64,000 nt of DNA from an uncultured bacterium (GCA_945828315.1 CALZQA010000001.1:33130-97129); one strand, 5' to 3'. Shown: positions 18,898 to 28,260, counted from the stretch's first letter. Notes: generated by a model not told the origin, from the letters alone. Program-made: numbers and translations.

Positions 18898-20157
18898 ATG
18901 AAAGTTTGCGGCATCATCGCAGAATATAATCCATTTCACAGCGGACATGCCTACCAGATTGCCCGCGCACGCGAACTGAGCGGCAGCGATTACGTGATCG
19001 CAGTCACAAGCGGCGATTTCGTGCAACGAGGTGCACCCGCGCTGGCCGACAAGTATATACGTGCCCACATGGCGCTTTCTGAGGGTGCCGATCTGGTTCT
19101 GATGCTGCCGGTATACGGATCCACCGCCAGTGCGGAAGGCTTTGCGCGCGCAGGTATTGCCGCCCTTCTTTCGACCGGAGTTGTGGATGCCATCAGTTTC
19201 GGCTGCGAAGATACGTCTGTCTGTTCAGAGCGTTACTTTCGTCTGGCACGGGAGTTGACGCAGGAACCGGCGGATTTTCGAGCTGCCCTTTCGAAGCGCC
19301 TTGCTGACGGAATCCCCTATGCGCAGGCCCGGGTGGAAGCGGTCAGATCATGCTATGGGAAGGATTTCGACCTGACACTGCTGGATACCCCAAACAATCT
19401 TCTGGCATTTGAATATGTACGGGCTCTGGCAAGCTTTGGCGCGGATATGCAGCTTTGCCCAGTCAAACGGCTGGGCAACTATCACGACACAGAATGGTCC
19501 GAAACATTCGCCTCCGCTTCCGCTTGCCGAAAGGCACTTTTATCAGGTTCTGCAGATTCTGCCGAAAAATTACAGGCATTCGAACATGCCGGCCAGATAC
19601 CCACAGACGCCTGCAGAGTTCTGGCAGACTACGCCGGCAGCTACGCTTTTTTGCAGGAAAATGATCTTTCGTTGCCGCTGCGCTATGCGCTGCTGGCACA
19701 GAGAGATTCCGGTTATAATGCATTTTCAGATTGTGGCGGCGATCTGTCGGCACGGATCTGTAATCAGCTGGATTCATTTGAGAGTTTTTCACAGTTCTGC
19801 GATCTGCTGAAAAACAAAAGTGTGACCCGCGCACGCATCGCCCGGGCCCTGACGCATATTTTGCTGCGGCTGCCTGCGCAAATGCCCGCACCTCTCACGT
19901 CTGATGACGGTACGTTGCCCTATCTGCGGGTCTTGGGCTTCCGTGAGACGGCCGCCCCCCTCTTACACGAGCTCAAGCAGCGCGCCCGGGTGCCGCTCAT
20001 CACGCGCGTTCCAGAAGCGGAACGGATCCTTTCCACAGAAGCAATGTTATATTTCAAGCAGGATCTGTTTGCCGCTGAGCTTTACCGCAGTGTCCTGCTG
20101 CAGAAATGCGGCCGCTCTTATCCGGACGATTATCGAAGAAAGATTGAAATTGTTTGA
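18898..20157 (+). CDS. tmcAL: tRNA(Met) cytidine acetate ligase TmcAL
   Basis: TmcAL activates acetate with ATP and makes N4-acetylcytidine at the wobble base of elongator tRNA-Met. 419 residues; N-terminal nucleotidyltransferase domain with GIIAEYNPFHSGH (the HxGH-type ATP site) and TSGDFVQRG. It starts at ATG 18898 behind AGGAGG. It lies next to ackA, the acetate-producing kinase, an attractive but unproven link. It is more G+C-rich in codon use than some neighbours. Confidence 0.9.
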   Translation: MKVCGIIAEYNPFHSGHAYQIARARELSGSDYVIAVTSGDFVQRGAPALADKYIRAHMALSEGADLVLMLPVYGSTASAEGFARAGIAALLSTGVVDAISFGCEDTSVCSERYFRLARELTQEPADFRAALSKRLADGIPYAQARVEAVRSCYGKDFDLTLLDTPNNLLAFEYVRALASFGADMQLCPVKRLGNYHDTEWSETFASASACRKALLSGSADSAEKLQAFEHAGQIPTDACRVLADYAGSYAFLQENDLSLPLRYALLAQRDSGYNAFSDCGGDLSARICNQLDSFESFSQFCDLLKNKSVTRARIARALTHILLRLPAQMPAPLTSDDGTLPYLRVLGFRETAAPLLHELKQRARVPLITRVPEAERILSTEAMLYFKQDLFAAELYRSVLLQKCGRSYPDDYRRKIEIV

Positions 20158-20202
20158 AAGATACATTATACTTGATGAAGCATAAATTTTGTTCTAAATC
20201 AA

Positions 20203-20223
20203 ACGGGGCTCCTGTTGCCCCGT
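20203..20223 (+). promoter_or_regulatory. Hairpin in the aroC leader
   Basis: A perfect 7-bp stem (ACGGGGC, 20203-20209 with 20217-20223) and 7-nt loop lie 29 bp before the aroC ATG, with no T-tract. It may be an mRNA stabiliser or weak attenuator; no function is shown. Confidence 0.35.
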
Positions 20224-20251
20224 CTGGCAGACAACATTCAGGAGGTACTAC

Positions 20252-21352
20252 ATGGCAGGTTCCACATACGGAAGATTATTTACGATCACAACCTGGGGAG
20301 AATCCCACGGAAAGGGCATTGGCGTCGTCATCGACGGTTGCCCCGCCGGACTTCCCTTAAATGAAGAAGATATACAGATCTACTTAGACCGGCGCAAGCC
20401 CGGTCAGTCCAAATTCACGACACAGCGAAATGAGGCTGATGCTGTACAGATCTTATCCGGTGTCTTTGAGGGTAAGACGACCGGTACACCCATCTCTCTG
20501 GTCGTGTTCAACACCGATCAGCGCTCCCGCGACTACGGCGATATCGCAACCTACTTCCGCCCGGGACACGCAGACTACACTTTTGATGAAAAATACGGTT
20601 TTCGCGATTACCGTGGCGGCGGACGCTCCTCCGGCCGGGAGACGATCGGACGTGTGGCCGCCGGTGCCATTGCTGCCAAGCTGTTAAAAGAGCTGGGTAT
20701 CGATGTACATGCCTACGCCACAGCCATCGGCCCGGTACAGATCGACCGTGCTGCATTTGACCTGGAGCAGTCTCTTGCAAACCCGGTGGGCATGCCTGAC
20801 GCAGCGGCGGCTGAGGCAGCACAGACATATCTGAATGAATGCATAAAAAATCAGGACTCCTGCGGCGGGATCATCGAGTGTTCGATCACCGGCATGCCTG
20901 CCGGAGTCGGCGATCCGGTATTTGAAAAGCTGGACGCAAACCTCGCCAAAGCGATGCTCTCTATCGGCAGTATCAAGGGCTTTGAGATCGGCGACGGCTT
21001 TGTCGCTGCCACATCCAACGGCAGCACCAACAACGATGCTTTTACGATGAGCGGCGGACATGTATCCAAGGCAACCAACCACGCAGGAGGCACACTCGGT
21101 GGTATCAGCGACGGCTCTCCGGTCGTATTCCGTGTGGCAGTCAAGCCCACACCCTCCATCAGTCAGACGCAGCGCACTGTCAACCAGTCCGGTGAGGAGA
21201 TCGCCATCTCCATTAAGGGGCGCCATGACCCCATCATCGTACCGCGCGCGATCGTCGTTGTGGAGTGCATGGCAGCGCTCACTGTGCTGGACCTGCTCAT
21301 GACGAATATGAGTGCGAAATTGGATAATGTCAAGAAAATATATGAGAAATAA
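20252..21352 (+). CDS. aroC: Chorismate synthase
   Basis: Last step of the shikimate pathway: EPSP to chorismate, needing reduced FMN. 366 residues with GESHGKGIGVVIDG, RPGHADYTFDEKYG, RGGGRSSGRET and GRHDPIIVPRA, all AroC signatures. AGGAGG precedes the ATG. It stands alone, without other shikimate genes nearby, about 95 bp after tmcAL and ends at a bidirectional terminator. Confidence 0.98.
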   Translation: MAGSTYGRLFTITTWGESHGKGIGVVIDGCPAGLPLNEEDIQIYLDRRKPGQSKFTTQRNEADAVQILSGVFEGKTTGTPISLVVFNTDQRSRDYGDIATYFRPGHADYTFDEKYGFRDYRGGGRSSGRETIGRVAAGAIAAKLLKELGIDVHAYATAIGPVQIDRAAFDLEQSLANPVGMPDAAAAEAAQTYLNECIKNQDSCGGIIECSITGMPAGVGDPVFEKLDANLAKAMLSIGSIKGFEIGDGFVAATSNGSTNNDAFTMSGGHVSKATNHAGGTLGGISDGSPVVFRVAVKPTPSISQTQRTVNQSGEEIAISIKGRHDPIIVPRAIVVVECMAALTVLDLLMTNMSAKLDNVKKIYEK

Positions 21353-21417
21353 ATAAAAACGCCCGAGGGCAATGAAGCAAAAATGGTTTGCAAATTGCCA
21401 CCCGGGCGCTTTATTTG
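21351..21417. terminator. Bidirectional terminator between aroC and the symporter gene
   Basis: Arms 21360-21373 and 21394-21408 pair with one small bulge; an A-tract (21353-21359) and a T-tract (21410-21416) flank them, so it works in both directions for the convergent genes. Confidence 0.85.
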
Positions 21418-21437
21418 TCATTTTATATAATTGTATA

Positions 21438-22655
21438 TTATTTTATCTTCGCAGTCTCCTTCATAGCTACAGAGCAGGCAAGATCGCCCACTACGTTACA
21501 ACAGGTCGCACCCATATCGCACAAGGTATTGATGCTGATATAGACGCCCATGACTCCAGTGGGAAGTCCGGCGATGGATGCCAGTGCTGCAAAGGATGCG
21601 ATGGCTCCGCCCGGCACACCGGGAGTTCCGATACTGAGCAGCGTATTTGACAATAATACGATTGCAAGCATTCCGAAGTTTATTTCTACGCCACAGGCAT
21701 TTGCAAAGAACACGATCATAAAGGACATCAGAATAGATACCGCGTCCATATTGATCGTCGCACCAAGCGGTAATGCCAGTGAAGAGATCTCGTTGGGTAC
21801 CTCCAGCTCATCTGCGCAGCGTTTACTGATGGGTAGTGTTGCAGAGCTTGAACAGGTTCCGAATGCATTCAACGCAGCCGGTAAGATCGTTACAAAAAAC
21901 TTCCTGATACTGCATTTTCCCAATGTTCTTACGATCAATCCATAGAAAATGAACAGATAGCCGAACATTGCCAGATACAATGCGATCAATACCTTGCCCA
22001 GCTCAATGATCGTTTCGGTTCCGTTTGCGTAGATCACGCCTGAGATCGAGCAAAAAACTCCGATGGGCGTAAAGTACATCACAACTGAAATGATCTTGAT
22101 GGAAATCTCATTGATCGCCTCTGCCAGATCTACAACCGGTTTTGCTTTCTCACCAACTGCCAGACAGGTGATGCCAATGATAATGGCAAATACAAGCACC
22201 TGCAGCATATTTCCCTCTGCGAAGGATGCAATCGGGTTCGACGGGATCAGTGACTGCACCGTATCCAACAGACTCGTGAAGGGAGTTGCCTCAACGTTAG
22301 ACTCGATCATCTCGATCTTGACACCCTGTCCCAGCCCCAGTGCCTTCGGCAAAAACAGACCGATCAGGCTTGCGACCAAAGTCGTAATGACATAGTAAAG
22401 TACACTCTGTCCGCCGATCTTTCCGGTTGCGGACACACTTCCAATTCCCTTGATTCCAACGATCAGCGAACAGAATACCAGCGGATAGATCATCATGCGC
22501 AGCGCATTCATGTACAGATTTGTGATCAGCGTGATCACCGGCTGCATCCAGTCGAAACGTCCGGGCATGAGCAGGCCGAAGATGATTCCCAGGATCAGAC
22601 CGACGAAGATCGCCAGCGTGATGCGCAGCGAACTCGCTTTTTTCTTTTGTGACAT
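21438..22655 (-). CDS. Dicarboxylate/amino acid:cation symporter (DAACS family)
   Basis: A 405-residue glutamate/aspartate/C4-dicarboxylate type sodium symporter with about eight membrane helices and two re-entrant hairpins. It has GTCSSSATLPIS (HP1 serine-rich loop), GATINMDA (TM7 sodium site) and GTPGVPGG (HP2). I chose ATG 22655, 8 nt after GGAGG. It is the last gene of the mtaB-side operon, 45 bp after the lactonase gene. Close DAACS members also carry serine/threonine, so substrate is open. Confidence 0.92.
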   Translation of the reverse strand: MSQKKKASSLRITLAIFVGLILGIIFGLLMPGRFDWMQPVITLITNLYMNALRMMIYPLVFCSLIVGIKGIGSVSATGKIGGQSVLYYVITTLVASLIGLFLPKALGLGQGVKIEMIESNVEATPFTSLLDTVQSLIPSNPIASFAEGNMLQVLVFAIIIGITCLAVGEKAKPVVDLAEAINEISIKIISVVMYFTPIGVFCSISGVIYANGTETIIELGKVLIALYLAMFGYLFIFYGLIVRTLGKCSIRKFFVTILPAALNAFGTCSSSATLPISKRCADELEVPNEISSLALPLGATINMDAVSILMSFMIVFFANACGVEINFGMLAIVLLSNTLLSIGTPGVPGGAIASFAALASIAGLPTGVMGVYISINTLCDMGATCCNVVGDLACSVAMKETAKIK

Positions 22656-22700
22656 TTTCATTTCCTCCATATAAAACTCGATTGCCTTGGCTCTGAATAA

Positions 22701-23756
22701 TTATAATTTGTGGATTGCAACACAGTTGGGCTTATCAACCGTCAGGGGTCTGCCCTGCATCAGGAAATAGTGCTCCTCGTAATTCATCTTGAAAACGCAG
22801 ATTTCATTGTTCTCATGGTTCAGCGTCATGAAATGCTCGTTATCAGGAAATACACGGACCGCTTTCGGGAACTCACCGCTGATCTTGCTGTTGCAGTTTA
22901 ACGTCAGCATACCGGTCTCCGGATCAATGTCATAAATAACTGCAGAGTTCACACCTGCATTGACAACATACAGATGCTTTCCATCCGGTGTGATCGTCAT
23001 TGCAGTCGCGCTGCAGATATCATCATCCTTGGGATCTGTTGTTGTGATCTCCTGTAAAAATTGGAACTCAGGCTCACCGTTGCGCTCCTCATAACGGTAT
23101 ACATTCACACAGTTTAACAGCTCGCAGAGCACATACGCAAAGCGTCCGTCATCGGAGAAACGCATGCTCTTGGGAGCAGAGTCGATCTGGCAGCGCAGAA
23201 TATCCGTATTATGGATCTTTCCTGAAGCAGAATCCATGTGATACAGCTTTACCTGATCCAGTCCGCCATCCACGGCACAAACATACTTCTGATCCGGTGT
23301 CAGACGCACACAATTTACATGCGGGCGTGAGCTTCGCTCTGCAATACAGCGTCCCATTCCCTTGTGAAATACACCGTCAGCGATACCGGTAATGGAACCG
23401 TCTTCCGGATTGAGATTCATCACAGTCACTCTTGCGTCATGATATCCACCGACAAACAGGAAGCGGTCATCCTTGGAAATATCCACAAAACAACCTCTCA
23501 TTCCGCCGATCCATGCCTTGTTGATCGGTTCAAGATCGCCATCCTCCATAATACGGAAAGACTGCACTCCTTCATCTGCGATCGAATACAGATATTTTCC
23601 ACTATTGGCAACGACCAGATAGGAAGCATTATTGATCGGAATCACTTTTCGCTCCACCATCGTTCCTTTTCCTTCATCCAGATCGTACAAGTGAATACCT
23701 ATACTGTTCTCGTGGGTGTAGGTACCCACATATGCTACATATTTGTCTTTACTCAT
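22701..23756 (-). CDS. Lactonase family seven-bladed beta-propeller protein
   Basis: A 351-residue protein of the lactonase/YkgB family (PF10282), some members of which are 6-phosphogluconolactonases. It shows repeated propeller-blade sequences such as DISKDDRFLFVGGYHD and LTPDQKYVCAVDGG. I chose the ATG at 23756 behind AAAGGAAGAGGG. The start overlaps the U32 gene stop by 8 bp, so translation is coupled. Activity as a 6-phosphogluconolactonase is possible but not proven; no pentose-phosphate gene is adjacent. Confidence 0.85.
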   Translation of the reverse strand: MSKDKYVAYVGTYTHENSIGIHLYDLDEGKGTMVERKVIPINNASYLVVANSGKYLYSIADEGVQSFRIMEDGDLEPINKAWIGGMRGCFVDISKDDRFLFVGGYHDARVTVMNLNPEDGSITGIADGVFHKGMGRCIAERSSRPHVNCVRLTPDQKYVCAVDGGLDQVKLYHMDSASGKIHNTDILRCQIDSAPKSMRFSDDGRFAYVLCELLNCVNVYRYEERNGEPEFQFLQEITTTDPKDDDICSATAMTITPDGKHLYVVNAGVNSAVIYDIDPETGMLTLNCNSKISGEFPKAVRVFPDNEHFMTLNHENNEICVFKMNYEEHYFLMQGRPLTVDKPNCVAIHKL

Positions 23757-24984
23757 GACCCTCTTCCTTTCTGCGTAAAATGTCATATATGTCAAGCGGG
23801 CAGCCAAGATCGATCCAGAGCTTTTGCTTCGGATGGGGCGCACTCGTCTGATCTTCTCCATCTTCATTTACAATCCGTCTTACAACAACCTCGATGTTCG
23901 CCCCATCGGGCTTCATTACCTCGATCGTTTCTCCAACGGAAAATTTATTGCGCTGCTCGATCTCGTAGAGTCCCTGCTCATTCGCAGCACCTACGATACC
24001 GAGGTACGTATATTCCTTTACATAGGTATTGCTGTCGTAGATCTGCGCCTCCTCCGACGGTTTTCCAAAGAAAAATCCGGTCGTAAACTGGCGGTAGGTA
24101 CAGTTCGATATCTGATCCAGATACCAAGGCATATTTTTCCGGTACAACTCAGGTGATTGCAGATAATCATCGATCGCACGGCGATACGTGCGTGCAACGG
24201 TTGCCACATACAGCGCTGTCTTCATTCTACCCTCTATTTTAAAACTGTCAATACCTGCATCGATCAATTCCGGAATATGTTCGATCATACACAGATCCTT
24301 GGAATTGAAAATATAGGTTCCGCGCTCATTCTCATAGACCGGCAGATACTCACCCGGTCTGCTCTCCTCCACCACTGCATATTTCCAACGGCACGGGTGT
24401 GTGCATGCGCCCTGGTTGGCATCCCTGCCCGTAAAATAGTTAGACAACAGGCATCGTCCGGAATAGGAGATACACATGGCCCCGTGAATAAACGTCTCTA
24501 TTTCGAGATCATCCGGAATGTTTGCCCGGATCTCTTTAATCTCCGCCATCGACAGTTCTCTGGCAGAAACAACGCGTTTTGCTCCCTGCTTCTGCCAGAA
24601 CTGATAAGTTCCATAGTTTGTATTGTTTGCCTGCGTGCTCACGTGCAGCTCCATATCAGGCAGCACTTCCCGCGCGATCATAAATACCCCGGGATCAGAT
24701 ATGATGAGTGCGTCCGGCCCGACACTTTTCAACTCTTCAAAATACTCCCGCACACCTGCCAGATCTGCATTATGCGCCAGGATATTGGCAGTCACATAGA
24801 CCTTGACTCCGCGTGCATGGGCAAATTCCACACCCTCGCGCATCTCCTCCAGCGAAAAATTTTTTGCCTTCGCCCGCAGTCCAAAGGCTTCACCGCCGAT
24901 ATAGACCGCATCTGCGCCAAAAACAACTGCTATCTTTAACACTTCCAGACTGCTCGCCGGAACGAGAAGTTCAGGTACTCTCAT
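23749..24984 (-). CDS. U32 family peptidase-like protein, tRNA hydroxylation (TrhP-type)
   Basis: A 411-residue U32 family protein: PELLVPASSLEVLKIAVVFGADAVYIGGE at the N-terminus is split here into shared motifs PELLVPA and GADAVYIGGE; the CxxxxGRC cluster (MCISYSGRCLLSNYF) and CTHPCRW provide cysteines for a [4Fe-4S] site. Homologues YrrN/YrrO (TrhP) install 5-hydroxyuridine at the tRNA wobble base using prephenate. It is downstream of trmR, which methylates that base, so the pair likely makes 5-methoxyuridine. I chose ATG 24984 behind AAGGAG. Protease activity was the old label and is not supported. Confidence 0.85.
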   Translation of the reverse strand: MRVPELLVPASSLEVLKIAVVFGADAVYIGGEAFGLRAKAKNFSLEEMREGVEFAHARGVKVYVTANILAHNADLAGVREYFEELKSVGPDALIISDPGVFMIAREVLPDMELHVSTQANNTNYGTYQFWQKQGAKRVVSARELSMAEIKEIRANIPDDLEIETFIHGAMCISYSGRCLLSNYFTGRDANQGACTHPCRWKYAVVEESRPGEYLPVYENERGTYIFNSKDLCMIEHIPELIDAGIDSFKIEGRMKTALYVATVARTYRRAIDDYLQSPELYRKNMPWYLDQISNCTYRQFTTGFFFGKPSEEAQIYDSNTYVKEYTYLGIVGAANEQGLYEIEQRNKFSVGETIEVMKPDGANIEVVVRRIVNEDGEDQTSAPHPKQKLWIDLGCPLDIYDILRRKEEGHE

Positions 24985-25055
24985 GTCATATTTCTCCTTC
25001 AATCATTGATGTAACTACACAGCTCCTGTCTCCATTCAGCCAAGGCTCTGATCAG

Positions 25056-25706
25056 TTACATTTTCACACTGACCGCCGCGCCGTCACCTACCGGCAGCAC
25101 CGTAGTCACAAGCTGTTCGTGATGTGTCAGCGTGTACAGATAATCCCTCATGCGCTTGTGGATCGTCCGGTTTCTCCGCGTCACCACAAACCGGGATTCA
25201 ATAATATCTCCGTCAAACAGCACGTTGTCGCTCACCAGCACACCTCCGTCCGAGAGCATCTTCACTGCTGCCGGAAGCAGCGCCGGATACTGTCCCTTCG
25301 CTGCATCCATAAAGATCCAATCATACTGTTTTCCCTCCGAAAGCAGCTGCGGCAAAATCTCACCCGCATCTCCCTCCAGCAGTGTGATCTGTTTTTCTCT
25401 GCCGGCGCGCCGGAAATTTTCCCGTGCCACCGGTATTCGGGGCTCCCAGTTCTCAATCGTTGTCACCGTGCATTCCACCGGATTCCACTGCGCCATAAGG
25501 ATTGCCGAAAAACCGACTGCGCAGCCTACTTCTAATATCCGCTGCGGCTTTTTCACCGCCAGCAGAAATTTCAAAAAGCTTTGCATATCCTTTCGGATGA
25601 TCGGCACATCATTTGCCAGCGCTTCTTTTTCAATCTGATCCAAAAGCTCACCATTTCCGGTATCCAGCGAATTCAGGTAAGTCAAAAGTCTCTCATCCAG
25701 GATCAT
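25056..25706 (-). CDS. trmR: tRNA 5-hydroxyuridine methyltransferase TrmR (O-methyltransferase)
   Basis: A 216-residue class I SAM-dependent O-methyltransferase of the YrrM type, with SAM motif LEVGCAVGFSAILMA (about 58-72) and the metal/acid motif MDAAKGQYPALL. In Bacillus TrmR methylates 5-hydroxyuridine-34 of tRNAs to 5-methoxyuridine. It lies next to a U32 protein as in Bacillus yrrM-yrrN-yrrO. Its start overlaps the MltG-like stop in an ATGA. Confidence 0.85.
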   Translation of the reverse strand: MILDERLLTYLNSLDTGNGELLDQIEKEALANDVPIIRKDMQSFLKFLLAVKKPQRILEVGCAVGFSAILMAQWNPVECTVTTIENWEPRIPVARENFRRAGREKQITLLEGDAGEILPQLLSEGKQYDWIFMDAAKGQYPALLPAAVKMLSDGGVLVSDNVLFDGDIIESRFVVTRRNRTIHKRMRDYLYTLTHHEQLVTTVLPVGDGAAVSVKM

Positions 25707-26071
25707 TCTTCTGCCTCTTCTTCCACAGGTGTCATCGCCGCCATCAGTTCACGTGCTGTCATAGAAGTGCTCACCTTGTACACACCCGGTTGCAGCTTAA
25801 ATCCGGACAGCTTTGCCTGAACGAAAAATAACCGCGCGTCGCGCACAAGCCCTTTTTCTTCCAACAGCTCAGCCAATTCTTTTGTCCCCATATCTTCTGT
25901 GATCTGTACGATCTGTTCGGTACCTTTATCCTGCGAGACTGCCGGCTCCGTGTAGACACGGTAGCCAAAATCATAACATTTCAGTCCGACCTGATAAAGC
26001 CCACAGATCACCAGTACACAAAACAGTACCGTAATGCTGATACTGAGCACACGCATTACAATCTTGGTCAT
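25703..26071 (-). CDS. Short MltG-like membrane protein without the catalytic domain
   Basis: A 122-residue protein: one N-terminal membrane helix (about 8-28) and then a module resembling the LysM-like N-terminal part of MltG (MGTKELAELLEEKGLVRDARLFFV). Full-length MltG is about 350 residues, and the transglycosylase domain with its catalytic glutamate is absent. Position matches yrrL (mltG) beside trmR in Bacillus. The reading frame ends in ordinary coding sequence overlapping trmR, so this is a stable short form rather than an obvious recent break. Its role is unknown. Confidence 0.7.
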   Translation of the reverse strand: MTKIVMRVLSISITVLFCVLVICGLYQVGLKCYDFGYRVYTEPAVSQDKGTEQIVQITEDMGTKELAELLEEKGLVRDARLFFVQAKLSGFKLQPGVYKVSTSMTARELMAAMTPVEEEAEE

Positions 26072-26087
26072 AACAACCTCCTGTCAC

Positions 26088-26456
26088 TTACCCCCGCAAA
26101 AAACCGGTGTCAAAATCCAGATTCTGCATAATTGTCCAGTTTACCTGCTGGAACATACGGCATAAGGCCAGCTCCGCCGCAAGAAATTCCTGCACATAAG
26201 GGTTTTCGCGAAAGTCCATATAGGTTTCCTCCACCTGATCGATCTGTCCGAACAGATCCGGCGCTCCGCTGCTCTGCAGCGCATACCAGCTGCCGCGGAA
26301 CTCATCGATCCGCTGCTGCAGGCCGGAAAACTCTGCCACCTTCGCCTCTGCCCGCTTAAAGCGGACATATTCCTCACTGTTTTTCATTGCTGTCACAAGC
26401 TGCTCCAAAGCAGCTTCTATATTCAATCTTTCGTTTTTTTCCTGCTCATCCATCAT
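26088..26456 (-). CDS. YlbF/YmcA family protein (DUF964)
   Basis: A 122-residue, mostly helical protein of the YlbF/YmcA family. Bacillus homologues form the Y-complex that binds [4Fe-4S] and helps RNase Y process mRNA and influences sporulation. Only the family-level helical pattern (ALEQLVTAMKNSEEYVRFKRAE) is seen here. It sits just downstream of RNase J, a second RNA-decay gene, which fits the family's role. Confidence 0.75.
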   Translation of the reverse strand: MMDEQEKNERLNIEAALEQLVTAMKNSEEYVRFKRAEAKVAEFSGLQQRIDEFRGSWYALQSSGAPDLFGQIDQVEETYMDFRENPYVQEFLAAELALCRMFQQVNWTIMQNLDFDTGFLRG

Positions 26457-26500
26457 GCACTTCCTGTTATACGTCCGAAAGAACGAATCTCAATACTTTC

Positions 26501-28168
26501 TTACACTTCCATAATGATCGGAATGATCATCGGTCGGCGCTTGGTCTCTTTCCATACAAAACCGCCCAACGCATCCTTGATCTCCTGCTTGATCTTGCCC
26601 CAGTCCGTAACACCCTTATCCATCAGATGATCCATCGTCGCATTTAAAACCGCCTGTGCATCATCCATCAGATCTCCTGCATCGCGCACATAAACAAAAC
26701 CGCGTGAAACAATATCCGGTCCTGCCAGCACTTGTCCGGATTCTCCATCCAGAGTGAGCACAACGATGATAATACCTTCCTCTGCCAGGATGTGACGGTC
26801 GCGAAGCACAATGTTTCCGACATCGCCCACACCCAGACCATCTACCATGACATCACCCACATGAACTTTTCCGTTCACGCGCGCGCCATTGTCATCCAGC
26901 TCTAACACATCACCGGAATTGATCAGGAAAATATTGTCCTTGTCAATGCCCAACTCCTGCGCGATCTTTGCCTGTGCCTTGCGGTGCTTATACTCACCGT
27001 GGATCGGGATCGCGTATTTCGGGCGCACCAGAGAATAGATCAGCTTGATATCCTCCTGGCAGGCATGTCCGGAAACATGCACATCCTGAAAAATGACTTC
27101 CGCACCCTTGCGCGAAAGGTCATTGATGACCTTGGAAACCGCCTTCTCATTGCCCGGGATTGGATTGGAGCTGAAGACGATCGTGTCATTGGGACGGATG
27201 CTGACCTTACGGTGGGTACCGTTTGCCATGCGTGACAGCGCAGCCATGGACTCACCCTGACTTCCGGTGGTGATGAGCACCGTCTTCTCCGGCGGGTAAT
27301 TTTTCAAATGTTCAATATCAATGAGCGTGTTGTCCGGGATGCTGATATAGCCAAGCTCCGTTGCGGTGGAGATGATATTGACCATACTCCTGCCTTCCAC
27401 GACAACCTTTCTGCCGTTTTTATAGGCGTGGTTGATGATCTGCTGCACACGGTCAACGTTGGACGCGAAAGTCGCAACGATGATACGGCTGTTCTGGTGT
27501 TCCTCGAAAATACTCTCCAGTGCTTTCCCCACCGTCTTTTCAGACATGGTAAAACCGGGGCGTTCCGCATTTGTGCTATCGCACATCAGTGCCAGCACGC
27601 CTTTCTTTCCAATCTCGCCAAAGCGCTGCAGATCGATGGCATCCCCAAATACCGGTGTGTAATCCACCTTGAAATCGCCGGTATGCACAACAATGCCGGC
27701 CGGCGAATAGATTGCCAACGCAGCGGCATCCTGAATGCTGTGATTTGTCTTGATAAACTCTACACGGAAGCATCCTGCGTTGATGTGCTGTCCGTATTTT
27801 ACGATCTTTTTCTTCACCTTTCGGAGCAGATCGTGCTCCTCAAGCTTGTGATCGATAATACCCATCGTCAGCCTTGTGGCATAGATCGGTACATTTACTT
27901 CCCTTAAAATATACGGTAATGCACCAATATGATCCTCATGCCCATGGGTGATAAAAAATCCCTTGACCTTGTCCAGATTGTCCTTCAGATATGTCACATC
28001 GGGAATTACAAGATCGATTCCGAACATGTCATCCTCGGGAAATGACAGTCCGCAATCCACAACAATAATACTGTCCTCGTATTCGAAGGCAGTAATATTC
28101 ATTCCTATCTGCTCTAAACCGCCTAAAGGAATGATCTTTAACTTCGTATTCTGTTTTTCTTTCTTCAA
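26501..28168 (-). CDS. rnj: Ribonuclease J
   Basis: A 5'-to-3' exonuclease/endonuclease of the metallo-beta-lactamase beta-CASP fold, central to mRNA decay and rRNA maturation. 555 residues: HGHEDHIGAL zinc motif (about 65-74), HTGDF, beta-CASP region (TTGSQGE), and the HVSGHACQEDI and IPIHGEYKHR zinc motifs. I chose a TTG start at 28168 because AGGAGG lies 6 nt before it, giving exactly the usual family length; an ATG at 28183 overlaps that site. Its leader holds two hairpins. Confidence 0.95.
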   Translation of the reverse strand: MKKEKQNTKLKIIPLGGLEQIGMNITAFEYEDSIIVVDCGLSFPEDDMFGIDLVIPDVTYLKDNLDKVKGFFITHGHEDHIGALPYILREVNVPIYATRLTMGIIDHKLEEHDLLRKVKKKIVKYGQHINAGCFRVEFIKTNHSIQDAAALAIYSPAGIVVHTGDFKVDYTPVFGDAIDLQRFGEIGKKGVLALMCDSTNAERPGFTMSEKTVGKALESIFEEHQNSRIIVATFASNVDRVQQIINHAYKNGRKVVVEGRSMVNIISTATELGYISIPDNTLIDIEHLKNYPPEKTVLITTGSQGESMAALSRMANGTHRKVSIRPNDTIVFSSNPIPGNEKAVSKVINDLSRKGAEVIFQDVHVSGHACQEDIKLIYSLVRPKYAIPIHGEYKHRKAQAKIAQELGIDKDNIFLINSGDVLELDDNGARVNGKVHVGDVMVDGLGVGDVGNIVLRDRHILAEEGIIIVVLTLDGESGQVLAGPDIVSRGFVYVRDAGDLMDDAQAVLNATMDHLMDKGVTDWGKIKQEIKDALGGFVWKETKRRPMIIPIIMEV

Positions 28169-28182
28169 ATGAAACCTCCTCA

Positions 28183-28260
28183 TTTTTTCGGATACAAGAC
28201 CCGCAGAAGTCTCTGCCGGATCGCAGCGCAACTGTTTGAACGTTCACAGTTTCTGCGATC
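28183..28260 (-). promoter_or_regulatory. Structured leader before RNase J
   Basis: In the 91-bp gap, an 8-bp stem (28253-28260 with 28219-28226) encloses a second 6-bp stem (28246-28251 with 28230-28235). A weaker hairpin (about 28200-28217) lies next to the RNase J ribosome-binding site. RNase genes are often autoregulated through 5' structures; that is an inference here. Confidence 0.45.
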
